From: JANPCX01 sp046094425
GTDB taxonomy: Bacteria > Pseudomonadota > Gammaproteobacteria > Burkholderiales > Burkholderiaceae_C
Direction: 5' to 3'
NCBI GenBank assembly: GCA_046094425.1
Contig: JBJTHI010000112.1
Coordinates: 1 to 14,893 of the forward strand
Length of the DNA stretch: 14,893 nt
The notes beneath the pieces are model-generated. The model worked only from the letters and a program-made list of their open reading frames with translations, was not told the DNA's origin and ran no database searches. Position 1 is the first letter of the stretch; every line of letters begins with the position of its first letter. The position numbers and the translations under genes are program-made. Positions 1 through 6,981 of the stretch are shown piece after piece.

Positions 1-1
1 G

Positions 2-505
2 GGCGAGCGGGCCATCGGGCCAGAGGCGGTGCATCTGATTGTCAAAGACGAGATCGTCCAGTTCTCCAACAAGCACCCGCGTGCGCAGCGTCGCAACCCC
101 TATACCCAAGCCCTGCGTCGGGTCACGGTGGCCCGACAGGGCAAGACGCCGCTGGTGCTGGCCACCAATGACTTGGAATCATCGGCTGCGCAAATTGCGC
201 AGTTTTACAAGGAGCGCTGGCAGGTGGAGCTGTTCTTCAAATGGGTCAAACAGCACTTGCGAATCAAGCGTTTCTTCGGTCAAACCGAGAACGCCGTACG
301 CATCCAGATCCTGACTGCGCTGATCACGCACCTGCTACTGACTTTGTACAAGCAGGTCCACCAGATCAGTGCCAGCCTGTGGAATTTGCTTGGAGAGCTG
401 CGCGCCACGCTCTTCCAGCGCCCTAGCCTGGAAGCCCAGCGATACCACCACCGACGGCAGCGATTGCGTGAATTCAATGCGCTTCAGCCAGGTTTGTTCT
501 CATGA
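2..505 (+). CDS. IS4-family transposase, C-terminal part (cut by window edge)
   Basis: The reading frame is open from the first bases, so the true start lies outside the window; the GTG at 29 is only an internal codon. The product would be a DDE transposase that cuts and joins the ends of its insertion sequence. The visible part carries the IS4-family signature Y-(2)-R-(3)-E-(6)-K in FYKERWQVELFFKWVKQ, and the GAG at 227-229 encodes the presumed third catalytic acidic residue. After it comes the usual hydrophobic segment (ILTALITHLLLTLYK) and a basic tail ending in LQPGLFS and TGA. The C-terminus looks intact. The two catalytic aspartates would lie upstream and cannot be checked. The family call is firm; the particular IS is not identified. 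Confidence 0.85.
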   Translation, partial: GERAIGPEAVHLIVKDEIVQFSNKHPRAQRRNPYTQALRRVTVARQGKTPLVLATNDLESSAAQIAQFYKERWQVELFFKWVKQHLRIKRFFGQTENAVRIQILTALITHLLLTLYKQVHQISASLWNLLGELRATLFQRPSLEAQRYHHRRQRLREFNALQPGLFS

Positions 506-514
506 CAAAGTTCC

Positions 515-531
515 CCGGACAGCAGTGCGCT
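515..531. repeat. Possible right end of the IS4-family element
   Basis: Just after the transposase stop is CCCCGGACAGCAGTGCG. Read inward from the right this is GC-rich and contains CTGTCCGGGG, similar in style to ends of IS4-type elements. The left end is outside the window, so neither the inverted-repeat match nor a target duplication can be tested. The following CTTTCGCGGGAATGAC may be host repeat DNA. Weak call. Confidence 0.25.
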
Positions 532-584
532 TTCGCGGGAATGACGGATGTCATTTGCCTTGCAACCCCCACACTAACCATTTG

Positions 585-598
585 TTGACCTCGATCAA
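585..598. promoter_or_regulatory. FNR/Anr-type operator upstream of the cytochrome operon
   Basis: TTGAC-CTCG-ATCAA differs from the FNR/Anr consensus TTGAT-N4-ATCAA by one base. Its centre is 66.5 bp before the cytochrome ATG at 658. A -10-like hexamer CAAGAT lies at 620-625, which puts the operator near -41, the class II activation position for FNR-type regulators. The sequence match is seen directly; activation at low oxygen is inferred from the family. Confidence 0.6.
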
Positions 599-657
599 GC
601 CCCATGGGCGTGAGTGGGACAAGATCAAGGCTCCGCCTTTGCTTGAGGGTTCAAACC

Positions 658-1209
658 ATGTCGATACCGCCCACCAGTGATCTCTTGTTTCGTTTTTCAC
701 GCAAGGGGGTCTTGCTGACAGCGACGCTGTTGCTGCTGGCTGCGCCACTGGTTGCCCAGCCCAGAACTGAGCCCGTGCCCGGTGACTATCGCCTCATCAA
801 TGGCAAGGTGGACAGCGGTACCTACACCGGCTGGCGCATCTTCCACACCGCTTGTTTTAGCTGCCACGGCGTGGGCGGTGTGGGCACCGATGTGGCACCG
901 AATTTGGTGGAGCGTGTACAGCAAATGACACCCCGCGCATTTGCCACCAAGGTGCTCACGAGTTACCGCATCGTGCCGCCCATCAGCGGGGCCAACTCGG
1001 ACGATAGCGCCGCCCTGCGCGAATCCATGCTGCAAGACATCATGCGGCGCGAGCGGGGTGTGGGCGCGGCCGTTCGTATGCCCGCATGGGAGTTCGACCC
1101 CGAAGTGAACCCCCACGTGCTCGATTTGTTCGCCTACCTGTCAGCACGTGCCGATGGGCTCGGGCCGGGCAAACCGGAGCTGATCGCGCCGAAACGAAAA
1201 AAGCGCTGA
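658..1209 (+). CDS. Exported monoheme c-type cytochrome
   Basis: A 183-residue protein starting at ATG 658, with GAGGG at 645-649 as ribosome binding site; the in-frame ATG at 604 lacks one and would add a non-signal-like extension. Residues 12-33 form a signal peptide (basic FRFSRK, then a hydrophobic run to about VAQ), so the mature protein is periplasmic or membrane-tethered. The single haem site CFSCH is at 66-70. M141 in RMPAW is the likely distal haem ligand, followed by the typical C-terminal helix HVLDLFAYLSARADG. It would carry single electrons; the partner is not visible. The tail is strongly basic (PKRKKR). It is first in a probable operon with the beta-CASP hydrolase 44 bp downstream and has an FNR-type box upstream. 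It fits the broad cytochrome c family but no named subtype. Confidence 0.85.
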   Translation: MSIPPTSDLLFRFSRKGVLLTATLLLLAAPLVAQPRTEPVPGDYRLINGKVDSGTYTGWRIFHTACFSCHGVGGVGTDVAPNLVERVQQMTPRAFATKVLTSYRIVPPISGANSDDSAALRESMLQDIMRRERGVGAAVRMPAWEFDPEVNPHVLDLFAYLSARADGLGPGKPELIAPKRKKR

Positions 1210-1253
1210 CCGCGCCGTCCGCCAATCGGCATCATTCGTACAGGACACCACCC

Positions 1254-2612
1254 ATGAAGATCACCTTTTTAGGTGCAGCCGACACCGTCACCGGCTCCAA
1301 ACACCTGGTGCATATCGGCGACCAACGCATCTTGCTCGACTGCGGTTTGTTCCAAGGCTTCAAGGTCTTGCGTGAGCGCAACTGGGCACCGCTGCCGGTG
1401 CCCGTGGAAGAGATCGATGCGGTGGTGCTCAGCCATGCCCACCTCGACCACAGCGGCTACCTGCCGCGTTTGATTCAGCAGGGCTACAAAGGGCCGGTGT
1501 ACGCATCAAACGCGACACGCGACTTGTGCGAAGTGCTGTTGCTGGACAGCGCCAAACTGCAAGAGGAAGACGCACGCCGCGCCAACAAGTTCGGGTACTC
1601 GCGCCATGAAAAGGCCTTGCCGCTGTATGGCGTGGCCGACGCCAAACGCGCCATCGCGAAGATCACCTCCATTCCTGCGGGACGCGATCTGCGTTTGGGT
1701 TCGGTGTGGTTGTCCCTCACACCGATAGGTCATTTGTTGGGGGCCTCGGCGGTCACTCTGCGCTCGGGCAACGAGACCTTGGTCTTCTCGGGTGATGTCG
1801 GGCGCGACGACGACCTGCTCATGCCACCACCGCGTCAGCTCACACATGCCGATGTGCTGCTGGTGGAGTCCACCTATGGCAACCGCCGCCACCCGGTGGA
1901 GGACGCAGAGCAGCGCTTGGGCAGCATCATCCGTGCGACCGCACGCCGTGGTGGCTCGGTGCTGCTGCCTTCGTTCGCCGTTGGCCGTGCCCAGGCCTTG
2001 CTGTTTTGTTTGCAGAAACTGCGCGTTGCTGGTGAGATACCGCAAGACATGCCGATCTACCTGGACAGCCCCATGGCCATCGAAGCCACCGCGCTCTACC
2101 AGCGCCACCGCAAATTGATGCGCATCACCCCGCAAGAAGCCGCGTCGTTGACCGAGGGCGTCACCCTGGTCACCAAACCACAGCAGTCGCAACGGCTCAC
2201 CCGAAACCACGGCTACCCACGCATCATCATCTCCGCCAGCGGCATGGCCACAGGCGGCAGGGTGCTGCACCATTTGAAGGCCATGGCCCCCGACCCGAAG
2301 AACCACATCGTGTTTCCCGGCTTTCAAGTGGCGGGCACACGTGGCAGCACGCTGGTGGGGGGTGCCCATGAGGTGAAGATCCACGGGCAGTACGTTGCCG
2401 TCAAGGCCGAAGTCAGCCAACTCGAAGGCTTCTCAGGCCATGCCGACGCCAATGGCCTGATGGCCTGGATGCGCGCCATCACACCCGCGCCGCGCCAGGT
2501 GTTTGTGGTGCATGGCGAACCGGCTGCCGCCGATGCCTTGCGGATGCGCGTCAAGGACGAACTCGGTTGGACGGTGCGTGTACCCGAATATTTGGGAACG
2601 TCTGAGGCTTAA
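1254..2612 (+). CDS. MBL-fold / beta-CASP RNase-like metallohydrolase
   Basis: A 452-residue protein starting at ATG 1254 after an AGGA at 1242-1245. It begins MKITFLGAADTVTGSKH, the standard start of bacterial beta-CASP proteins. The zinc-binding motif HAHLDH is at residues 61-66. Further along are SGDVGRDDD, the beta-CASP acidic motif ESTYGNRRH, SASGMATGGR, and the C-terminal RMMBL motifs GFSGHAD and VVHGE. Length and order match the bacterial family related to CPSF73, whose characterised members cut RNA as endo- and/or 5'-exonucleases in the cytoplasm. All metal ligands appear present, so it should be active; the substrate is unknown. The stop TAA at 2610-2612 coincides with the left TTAA of the hairpin element, so the last few residues (about SEA) may derive from that insertion. 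Confidence 0.9.
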   Translation: MKITFLGAADTVTGSKHLVHIGDQRILLDCGLFQGFKVLRERNWAPLPVPVEEIDAVVLSHAHLDHSGYLPRLIQQGYKGPVYASNATRDLCEVLLLDSAKLQEEDARRANKFGYSRHEKALPLYGVADAKRAIAKITSIPAGRDLRLGSVWLSLTPIGHLLGASAVTLRSGNETLVFSGDVGRDDDLLMPPPRQLTHADVLLVESTYGNRRHPVEDAEQRLGSIIRATARRGGSVLLPSFAVGRAQALLFCLQKLRVAGEIPQDMPIYLDSPMAIEATALYQRHRKLMRITPQEAASLTEGVTLVTKPQQSQRLTRNHGYPRIIISASGMATGGRVLHHLKAMAPDPKNHIVFPGFQVAGTRGSTLVGGAHEVKIHGQYVAVKAEVSQLEGFSGHADANGLMAWMRAITPAPRQVFVVHGEPAAADALRMRVKDELGWTVRVPEYLGTSEA

Positions 2613-2683
2613 GGATGCTCTGCATAACTCGTTGCGGACTGTGGCAGCACGGGCTCGCAAGAGTTATCCAGAGCATCCTTAAG
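2608..2683. repeat. 66-bp hairpin / MITE-like element flanked by TTAA
   Basis: The arms at 2613-2636 and 2656-2678 are near-perfect inverted repeats: 22 pairs with one mismatch (C at 2623) and one bulged base (G at 2631). They enclose a 19-nt centre. TTAA, within CTTAAG, stands directly outside both ends (2609-2612 and 2679-2682), as expected for a 4-bp target duplication or a continuation of the palindrome. There is no T-run after the stem, so it is not a standard intrinsic terminator. It could be a small non-autonomous IS derivative, a REP-like element, or an mRNA processing/stability hairpin between the hydrolase and kinase-like genes. Structure is certain, origin is not. Confidence 0.75.
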
Positions 2684-2703
2684 AACCTATCCGGAGTGAA
2701 CCC

Positions 2704-4392
2704 TTGAACGCCACCCAGGATCTTGGCCGGCTCCACGAGATTGCGGGTGTCTTCATTCGCCATGGCTTGGGGGATGCGGTGCGCCGCCTCGGTTTGGCGG
2801 ACACCTTGGCCCAGGCCGGGCATGTGTTGCATTGGGAGCATGCCGACGAGTTGGCGCGGCTGGAGCCGCCGGTGCAACTGCGCCGAGCGCTGGAGGAGCT
2901 GGGGCCGACTTTTGTCAAACTCGGCCAGGTCATGGCCGGCAGGGCCGACCTGTTCGGCCCGCAGTGGATCACGGAGTTCAGCAAACTGCACAGCCGGGTG
3001 CCCGCGGTGCCGATAGAGACGCTGCGGCAACAACTGCGCGAAGACCTGGGCGGTGAACCCGAAGACCTGTTCGCGTGGTTTGATGCAGAGCCCTTGGCGG
3101 CCGCGTCCATCGCCCAGGTGCACCGTGCGCGGTTGCATGACGGCACGGAGGTGGTGCTCAAAATCCGACGCCCGGCGATCCGCGAAGTGATTGAAGCCGA
3201 CTTGCGGCTACTAGAGCGTTTACTTCCCCTCGCCGAGACCCAGTGGCCCGCGCTCAAACCCTATCGGCCGCGTTTGTTGGTGCGCCAGTTCGCGCAGTCG
3301 CTGCGCCGCGAGTTGGATCTGGCTGGTGAATGCCGGGCCGCCGAGCGTATTGCGGCCAACTTGGCCCCCCTACCGGAGATCGTGATTCCCCGTGTGCACT
3401 GGGCCTGGACTGGTGAACGCCTCAATGTGCAGGACCACATTGAGGGCATACCGGGTGAAGACTTGGAGCGTGTCTCACGTGAAGGGTTGGACCGAGCGCT
3501 ATTGGCGCGGCGCGGTGCCCATGCGGTGCTGAAGATGATCATTGAAGACGGCTTCTTCCATGCCGACCCCCACCCGGGCAATGTGATCTACCTGCCCGGC
3601 AACCGCATTGCCTTCATTGACTTTGGCATGGTGGGCCGGGTCTCGCCACGGCGCCGTGAAGACCTCTTACAACTGCTGCTGGGTTTGGTCGAACGAAGGC
3701 CTCGGGCGGTGGTCGACGTGCTGCTCGACTGGACCGGCGAGCAGTCGGTGGCGCAATTGGCCACCCTGGAAGACGAGATTGAAGCCTTTGTGGATCAATA
3801 CCATGGTGCACCGCTGGCACAACTCAAGCTCGGCCAAATGCTGGCCGATGTGACACGAATCCTGCGCGAGCACCACCTGGCGCTGCCGGCCGATTTGGCC
3901 CTGCTGATCAAGGCCTTCATTTCGCTGGAGGGCATGGGCCGGGGCTTGGACCCCAACTTTCACATGGCCTCTGAAGCCTTGCCCCTGCTGCGCCAGATGG
4001 TGCGCGCCCGTTACCAACCCAAGGTGCTCGCCAAACGAAGTTGGCAGGCCCTGCGTTTGATGTTGGAAGAGCTGGGTCGGCTGCCGGGTGATGTGTCCAA
4101 GTTGCTGCGGCGCGCACGCCAAGGCCAGGTGCAAGTGGGCATTGAAGTGGCCCACCTGAGGCGCGTGGGTGACCAGATAGACCGTGCGGCCAGCCGCCTG
4201 TCCTTGTCTCTGGTGGTGGCCGCTTTGATCATTGGCTCGTCCATCGTCATGACCGTGGGCGGCGGCCCTACCCTGCTCGGCTTGCCCGCCTTTGGCCTGC
4301 TCGGCTTTTTGGGCGCGGTCATGGGTGGCCTGTGGTTGCTGCGCTCCATCTGGCGCAGCGGGCACCCGCAAGATGACGACGAACGGGCTTGA
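2704..4392 (+). CDS. ABC1/AarF/UbiB-family kinase-like membrane protein
   Basis: A 562-residue protein starting at TTG 2704, with CGGAG at 2692-2696 just upstream; no nearby ATG is better placed. The family motifs appear in order: the KxGQ segment FVKLGQ at 70-75, the alanine-rich loop AAASIAQVH at 132-140, VLKIRRP with the conserved lysine near 153, HADPHPGN at 286-293 and DFG at 306-308. Two hydrophobic helices close the protein (about 503-522 and 525-550), typical of UbiB-type anchors. Family members are atypical kinases or ATPases that support ubiquinone biosynthesis or lipid handling at the membrane. No ubiquinone genes are adjacent, so this is probably a paralog rather than the ubi-operon UbiB. 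It sits 91 bp after the beta-CASP gene, with the TTAA-flanked hairpin between. Its stop faces the convergent gene with a 3-bp gap. Confidence 0.88.
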   Translation: MNATQDLGRLHEIAGVFIRHGLGDAVRRLGLADTLAQAGHVLHWEHADELARLEPPVQLRRALEELGPTFVKLGQVMAGRADLFGPQWITEFSKLHSRVPAVPIETLRQQLREDLGGEPEDLFAWFDAEPLAAASIAQVHRARLHDGTEVVLKIRRPAIREVIEADLRLLERLLPLAETQWPALKPYRPRLLVRQFAQSLRRELDLAGECRAAERIAANLAPLPEIVIPRVHWAWTGERLNVQDHIEGIPGEDLERVSREGLDRALLARRGAHAVLKMIIEDGFFHADPHPGNVIYLPGNRIAFIDFGMVGRVSPRRREDLLQLLLGLVERRPRAVVDVLLDWTGEQSVAQLATLEDEIEAFVDQYHGAPLAQLKLGQMLADVTRILREHHLALPADLALLIKAFISLEGMGRGLDPNFHMASEALPLLRQMVRARYQPKVLAKRSWQALRLMLEELGRLPGDVSKLLRRARQGQVQVGIEVAHLRRVGDQIDRAASRLSLSLVVAALIIGSSIVMTVGGGPTLLGLPAFGLLGFLGAVMGGLWLLRSIWRSGHPQDDDERA

Positions 4393-4400
4393 CTGTCAAG
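4388..4400. repeat. Palindrome carrying both convergent stop codons
   Basis: CTTGAC-T-GTCAAG is a perfect 6-bp inverted repeat with a one-base centre. It supplies TGA to the kinase-like gene (4390-4392) on the plus strand and TGA to the convergent gene (4396-4398) on the minus strand. It is too short to be a convincing terminator. Confidence 0.6.
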
Positions 4401-4776
4401 ACGGTGTGGGGATGCCGCTCATGCGGTCGTGTTTCAGGAAATACTTGCGGGCGAACGCCACCAATTGGTTCTCCGTTGGATGATCCACCAGTTCAAAACC
4501 CACGATTCGTGAAGCGGTATCGGGGCGGTGTTTTTTGGCGTAGTGTTCGAAGTCGGCGATACCGGTTTTTGAGCCTACCACCAGTACTTCCGCAATACCC
4601 GCCAGCGCGTCGCAGACATGGCCGAAGAACTCATGCTCGGTTCTCACCGTGCTGCCATGCTGTGCGGTGTGGTGTTGGTGTGACTTGATCCGGCTCGAAT
4701 TGACGTGTTCGGCGTCGAATTCCAAAACCTGGGCGGTGTGGTGGTCAATCCAGACCACGGCGTGAAACATTGTCAT
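4396..4776 (-). CDS. Small protein of the 'translational machinery protein' type
   Basis: A 126-residue protein beginning MTMFHAVVWIDHHTAQVLEF. This opening, followed by a His-rich stretch (HQHHTAQHG), a FFGHVCDAL helix and the strand-turn AEVLVVGSKTGIADFEHY, resembles small proteobacterial proteins annotated as 'translational machinery protein'. Those may be related to one domain of eRF1/Pelota-type release factors. That assignment is from memory of the family and is not demonstrated. No signal peptide or membrane segment is seen, so it is probably cytosolic. The start could be ATG 4776 or ATG 4770; neither has a strong ribosome binding site. It lies 41 bp downstream of the DksA/TraR-like gene on the same strand, so the two are probably cotranscribed from the FNR-type box at 5286. 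Confidence 0.65.
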   Translation of the reverse strand: MTMFHAVVWIDHHTAQVLEFDAEHVNSSRIKSHQHHTAQHGSTVRTEHEFFGHVCDALAGIAEVLVVGSKTGIADFEHYAKKHRPDTASRIVGFELVDHPTENQLVAFARKYFLKHDRMSGIPTPS

Positions 4777-4817
4777 AGGTATCTACTTTGGGTTGATGGA
4801 AGTTTCCAGGGATCGGG

Positions 4818-5195
4818 TCAGTGCTCACGAGCTTGTTCTTGAACCGCTTGGCAGGGCGTGCAGCGCAACGCCCAGGGTTCGACTTTCAATCGATCGAAGG
4901 GAATGTCCGCGCTGCAGGTGGCGCACACGCCAAAGGCATCACCGCGCAGTCGCAGCAAAGCCTGGCTGACGGCACCCAGTTCCTGCATCTCGCTGTCTGA
5001 GAGGGCCATGTCGACGATGCGGTCGTTGTCTCGCTGGGGCGCGTCGTCACTGTCTTGCAACAGCACCTCATGCGCATGCTCGGCGCGTGTCTGACCGGCG
5101 GTGAGGTCTTTCAGGCGTTGATCCAGAGCGTGCTGGCGTTGCAGCAATGCAGATTCGAGCAGCGCACGCTGGCCGGTCGTCAAGTGGGTTGTCAT
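4818..5195 (-). CDS. DksA/TraR-family C4 zinc-finger protein
   Basis: A 125-residue protein. ATG 5195 is chosen because MTTHLTTGQRALLESAL matches the usual family opening; a TTG at 5258 would add 21 unlikely residues. No clear Shine-Dalgarno precedes 5195. Residues 8-85 form the helical pair (coiled coil). Between them lies an acidic turn, LQDSDDAPQRDND (46-58), that is not the exact DxxDxA tip of DksA. The zinc finger is C91-x2-C94-x17-C112-x2-C115 in GVCATCSADIPFDRL, followed by the family CQ. Members bind the RNA polymerase secondary channel and alter promoter choice, often with ppGpp. The altered tip and small size suggest a TraR/YbiI-like paralog rather than the housekeeping DksA. An FNR-type operator is centred 97 bp upstream. 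Confidence 0.85.
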   Translation of the reverse strand: MTTHLTTGQRALLESALLQRQHALDQRLKDLTAGQTRAEHAHEVLLQDSDDAPQRDNDRIVDMALSDSEMQELGAVSQALLRLRGDAFGVCATCSADIPFDRLKVEPWALRCTPCQAVQEQAREH

Positions 5196-5285
5196 GGTGG
5201 GGTTCGGAAAGGAGTTAGAACTCGGTGCAACAGGTATGAATCGATGCACCGGGAGCAAGTCTGCATCTTTGGAGACCTCGGCGGT

Positions 5286-5299
5286 TTGATGCGCATCAA
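5286..5299. promoter_or_regulatory. Perfect FNR/Anr-type operator upstream of the DksA-like gene
   Basis: TTGAT-GCGC-ATCAA is an exact, fully palindromic match to the FNR/Anr consensus TTGAT-N4-ATCAA. It lies in the 214-bp gap between the DksA-like start (5195) and the ligase stop (5410). Because the ligase is transcribed toward it, the only gene it can serve is the leftward DksA-like unit. A -41.5 placement would put transcription start near 5251; the -10 there (CAGACT on the minus strand) is poor. Confidence 0.75.
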
Positions 5300-5409
5300 G
5301 TCTTGCTCGGTTTGAGTGGCCGCCAATGCGTGACCGGGCACAAGGGCGTCGCCCCCCCGCGCGCGCGACCAGTTTGCGCGACTCCTCTGCCCACCATGTC
5401 GGAGCTGAT

Positions 5410-6837
5410 TCAGTGGAGGGGTTGTTCGGTAATCAACACCCGACTGGTCTTGCCGCTGCGGGGATGGCGCACGGGTGCTTGTCGGCTGGTTTTGATCAGC
5501 ACATCAGTCAGGCCGTGCTGCTTCAAATAGTCATTCAGTGCTGTCCGCAAAGCAGCCAAGGCCGCCGCCGGATTGGGCACGCCGCGCTCTAAACGCAACT
5601 CCAAAAGGCGCAGCCCGGTTTGAAGCAATTGAAATTGGGTGACATGGGCACCTTCTTCCAGCACCGTCATCAAGGCCAGAGGCAGTAAGGCGACGCTGCC
5701 GCCCGCACTGTCCAACAAGCGTAAGGTGTCGTCGGCCCGGCCTTGCACTTCGATCACCGGGAAACGGCTGCCACAAGCGCAAGGTGTGGTGACTAAACGA
5801 ACACTGTCGCTGAGCCGGTATCGAATCAAGGGTTGGGCGTGGTTGGCCAGGTGGGTGAGCAGCACGGAATGGGAGGTGACGCCTGGTGGCATAGGGCGCA
5901 AAGCGGCATCGACGGGCTCCAGAATCACCCAGTCGTCATTCAAATGCAATCGCTCATGGATGCATTCACTGGCCATGGAATAAAACTCGGACGCCCCGTA
6001 GTTGTTGCGCAGCCGGCATTGAAAAACGCCTTTGATGCGCTGGCGCTGGCCATTGGTGAGTTGTTCGCCTCCCAACCACACCTCTTGCAAAGCGAGGCGC
6101 ACTAAACCTTCAGCTTGTGCTTGCGCCACGGCGTCGGCAGCGCTCGGGTAGGTGATCAAGATGGTGGGGGCAAACTCTTGCAGCTCATGCAACAACTCGG
6201 GCCAAGGGGTTTGCACGGAGAAGGTGCGAATGGTCGGTGCCAGCCAGGGCCCGAGCCACGACAAGGCGGTGCGGCGCAGCCGCTCAATGCTGACCACCCC
6301 CGCAAAATGACCACCGGTGGCGGCGACGAAAGCAAAACGAGGTGGCGAAGCCCACACTCCAAAATTGGCAGCCATCGGCCCTGGAGCCCGAAAACGTTGC
6401 AGATCCAGCGCATCGTAGGCGGCCAAACTGGGTGCGTCTTGTACGAAGATGCCGGGCTCGCCCTGGGTGCCTGAACTGGTCCACACCAGGTATTTGCCCA
6501 AGTAGGCATCGGCAACGTGCTGCGGATCGGCCAGAAATTGCTCAACGCTGCCACGGGTGATGGCGCGGTCGGTGGCCCATTGGTCAAAACGCTGCATCAA
6601 CTCGGCTTTTTCAACCGGGTCAAAGTCTTGCAATGCCGCAGGTTGATGCTGCTGGGCGCAGCGCTCACGGTAGAGCGGCGACGCTTGCTGGGCATGTTGC
6701 AACAAACTCAGCAGCCGGGCTTCCCGTTGCGCCCGACCGATGTACTGCGGACCCAAGCCTGCCGCACAGGTTTCACTCCAGGTCCGTGCCCACACAAAGG
6801 GATCAACGGGCGATAACGGACGGGTGCAAGCAAGCAT
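5410..6837 (-). CDS. PaaK/CapK-like adenylate-forming ligase
   Basis: A 475-residue protein starting at ATG 6837. On the minus strand GGAG lies 7 nt before this ATG. Upstream in-frame ATGs at 6870 and 6900 are possible but less well supported. It belongs to the phenylacetate-CoA ligase-like branch of AMP-forming enzymes: the ATP-binding loop SSGTQGEPG is at 121-129, YGASEF at 280-285, YRLSDSV at 340-346 and the hinge GRADD at 366-370. A late lysine in RSGKTSRV (about 463) is a candidate for the C-terminal catalytic lysine. Such enzymes activate a carboxylic acid as an acyl-adenylate and usually transfer it to CoA; the acid here is unknown. No paa catabolic genes are adjacent. The gene is divergent from an ABC exporter and shares an FNR-type operator with it, which suggests a joint role. 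No membrane segment is visible. Confidence 0.82.
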   Translation of the reverse strand: MLACTRPLSPVDPFVWARTWSETCAAGLGPQYIGRAQREARLLSLLQHAQQASPLYRERCAQQHQPAALQDFDPVEKAELMQRFDQWATDRAITRGSVEQFLADPQHVADAYLGKYLVWTSSGTQGEPGIFVQDAPSLAAYDALDLQRFRAPGPMAANFGVWASPPRFAFVAATGGHFAGVVSIERLRRTALSWLGPWLAPTIRTFSVQTPWPELLHELQEFAPTILITYPSAADAVAQAQAEGLVRLALQEVWLGGEQLTNGQRQRIKGVFQCRLRNNYGASEFYSMASECIHERLHLNDDWVILEPVDAALRPMPPGVTSHSVLLTHLANHAQPLIRYRLSDSVRLVTTPCACGSRFPVIEVQGRADDTLRLLDSAGGSVALLPLALMTVLEEGAHVTQFQLLQTGLRLLELRLERGVPNPAAALAALRTALNDYLKQHGLTDVLIKTSRQAPVRHPRSGKTSRVLITEQPLH

Positions 6838-6879
6838 GGACGGACTCCAAGGGCACCCATGAAGAAGCATGAGACCCAG

Positions 6880-6961
6880 CCGGTTGATTCTCTGGGACAT
6901 GTTCGTTTCAAGCTTGACGTCGATCAATGACAGACCGCTTGCAGCCGGAAGAATCGGCGGC
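6880..6961. promoter_or_regulatory. Divergent promoter region with a shared FNR/Anr-type operator
   Basis: The operator TTGAC-GTCG-ATCAA is at 6914-6927, the same one-base variant as at 585. A -10-like AAGAAT lies at 6949-6954 on the plus strand and GAGAAT at 6887-6892 on the minus strand. Both are 31 bp from the operator centre at 6920.5. This predicts transcription starts near 6961 (exporter) and 6880 (ligase), with the regulator near -40.5 for each. The positions are seen; dual activation is inferred. Confidence 0.55.
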
Positions 6962-6981
6962 GCATCGTCCCACCGCATCTC

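Noticed and set aside
1506..2420. 304-codon minus-strand open frame
   Set aside because: Antisense to the well-supported beta-CASP gene; no motif, His/Gln-rich shadow composition.
2608..2683. Standard intrinsic terminator
   Set aside because: The stem is strong but no T-run follows on either strand, and the outer TTAA/CTTAAG symmetry fits an inserted element better.
3667..4371. 234-codon minus-strand open frame
   Set aside because: Antisense to the ABC1/UbiB-family gene, low-complexity His/Gln content, no start signal.
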